From: Myxococcota bacterium
Lineage (GTDB): Bacteria > Myxococcota_A > UBA796 > UBA2385
NCBI GenBank assembly: GCA_023150805.1
Contig: JAKLKF010000004.1
Span: forward strand, 51,869 to 115,868
Direction: 5' to 3'
Length of the DNA: 64,000 bases
The translations under genes and the position numbers were made by a program. Shown here piece after piece: positions 63,742 through 64,000 of the stretch; positions within the stretch are counted from its first letter, which is position 1, and each line of letters begins with the position of its first letter. The notes beneath the pieces are model-generated. The model saw nothing but the letters and a program-made list of their open reading frames with translations, ran no database searches and was not told the DNA's origin.

Positions 63742-64000
63742 CGGGCCAGGACCCGGACGTGCTGGTGCTGGCCCGGCAGGACCTCGACCGTGCGCAGGTA
63801 GACCCGGCCGGTCGGCGGGTGCTCGATGCGCAGCGTGTGGGATCCCGGGGCCAGCTCGACCGCGTCGAAGGGGGTGCTGCCCTTGAGCCGGCGACCGTCC
63901 ACGCTCACCCGGGCCCAGCCGGGGGAGACGGAGACGGAGACGGTGCCGGCGGTGGCGGGCGGCGGGGCGGCGGAGGCGGTGGAGGCGGGAGGGGCGGCGG
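63738..64000 (-). CDS. PEGA-domain protein, C-terminal part (cut by window edge)
   Basis: Only the last 86 residues are inside the window; the N-terminus lies beyond base 64000. An Ala/Pro-rich stretch leads to a PEGA domain: WARVSVDGRRLKGSTPFDAVELAPGSHTLRIEHP, then LRTVEVLPGQHQHVRVL. The stop overlaps the GTG of the first GH13 gene (GTGA), so it belongs to the alpha-glucan operon. In this genome PEGA domains also occur at the end of a kinase and in a receptor, so it could be a kinase or a surface binder. Confidence 0.75.
   Translation of the reverse strand, partial: AAPPASTASAAPPPATAGTVSVSVSPGWARVSVDGRRLKGSTPFDAVELAPGSHTLRIEHPPTGRVYLRTVEVLPGQHQHVRVLAR

Overview
The window is a very high G+C bacterial fragment in which almost every third codon position is G or C. 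It is densely packed, with frequent GTG starts and 1-4 base start/stop overlaps. Several features point to a myxobacterium-like lineage (Myxococcota), though this is inference because there is no rRNA marker. They are twitching-motility ATPases, Hanks-type kinases with PEGA domains, a TonB-dependent receptor, many lipoproteins with long Asp/Gly/Ser/Thr spacers, CotH and lamin-tail proteins, and extracytoplasmic flavoprotein electron transfer. I see no rRNA, tRNA, insertion sequence, prophage or CRISPR array.

Layout. 1-5113: two PilT-type ATPases, a Ser/Thr kinase and an RNA m5U-type methyltransferase in one overlapping operon. 5168-8034: a Tat-exported TldD-like protein, frameshifted by an apparent small deletion, and its partner TldE. 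8146-11334: a prepilin-like protein, then on the minus strand a thioredoxin-fold lipoprotein, a GT-C-like membrane protein and a Cys-containing lipoprotein. 11393-13829: ETF-quinone oxidoreductase and divergent signal peptidase II. 13848-18849: an AsnB-like amide synthase without Cys2, diverging from a UbiA prenyltransferase, a membrane histidine kinase and a Pyr4/PaxB-like integral-membrane terpene cyclase. This looks like a small meroterpenoid-type locus. 18829-25946: RluA-type pseudouridine synthase, PheT lacking most of its tRNA-binding OB domain, a GT39-like protein, a secreted protein and PheS. 25946-31640: a DsbA-like lipoprotein, a beta-helix protein, an esterase, a FabI-like SDR and a parvulin. 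31763-33788: an arylsulfotransferase-like lipoprotein followed by an AhpC/TSA_2-family protein with an in-frame UGA in place of the first Cys of its CxxC. That UGA sits in a strong hairpin and is a likely selenocysteine codon.

33872-37754: a CotH-like kinase coupled to a lamin-tail lipoprotein, then MYG1-like and UspA-like proteins. 37806-41068 (minus): an operon of outer-membrane porin, ApbE flavin transferase, FMN-binding protein and a b-type cytochrome-like membrane protein, preceded by an AT-rich 9-7-9 palindrome. 41269-44995: a methyltransferase, a large GT-C-like membrane protein and a peptidoglycan-binding/CHAP-like protein with no cysteine. 44996-45378 is the only long non-coding stretch and is rich in RNA hairpins. 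45379-54142: phosphoglucomutase, a GH36-like alpha-galactosidase lipoprotein, a PEGA kinase coupled to a TPR/PEGA/TonB-receptor fusion, and a PKHD-type hydroxylase. 54232-56206: an RCC1-like lipoprotein and a convergent Cys-rich lipoprotein. 56237-64000 (minus): a surface alpha-glucan operon of three GH13 lipoproteins and a maltoporin-like barrel behind a PEGA-domain protein cut by the window edge.

The strongest leads are the UGA-encoded redox protein (31763-32317), the prenyltransferase/kinase/terpene-cyclase operon (15759-18849) and the palindrome-controlled flavinylation operon (37806-41115).
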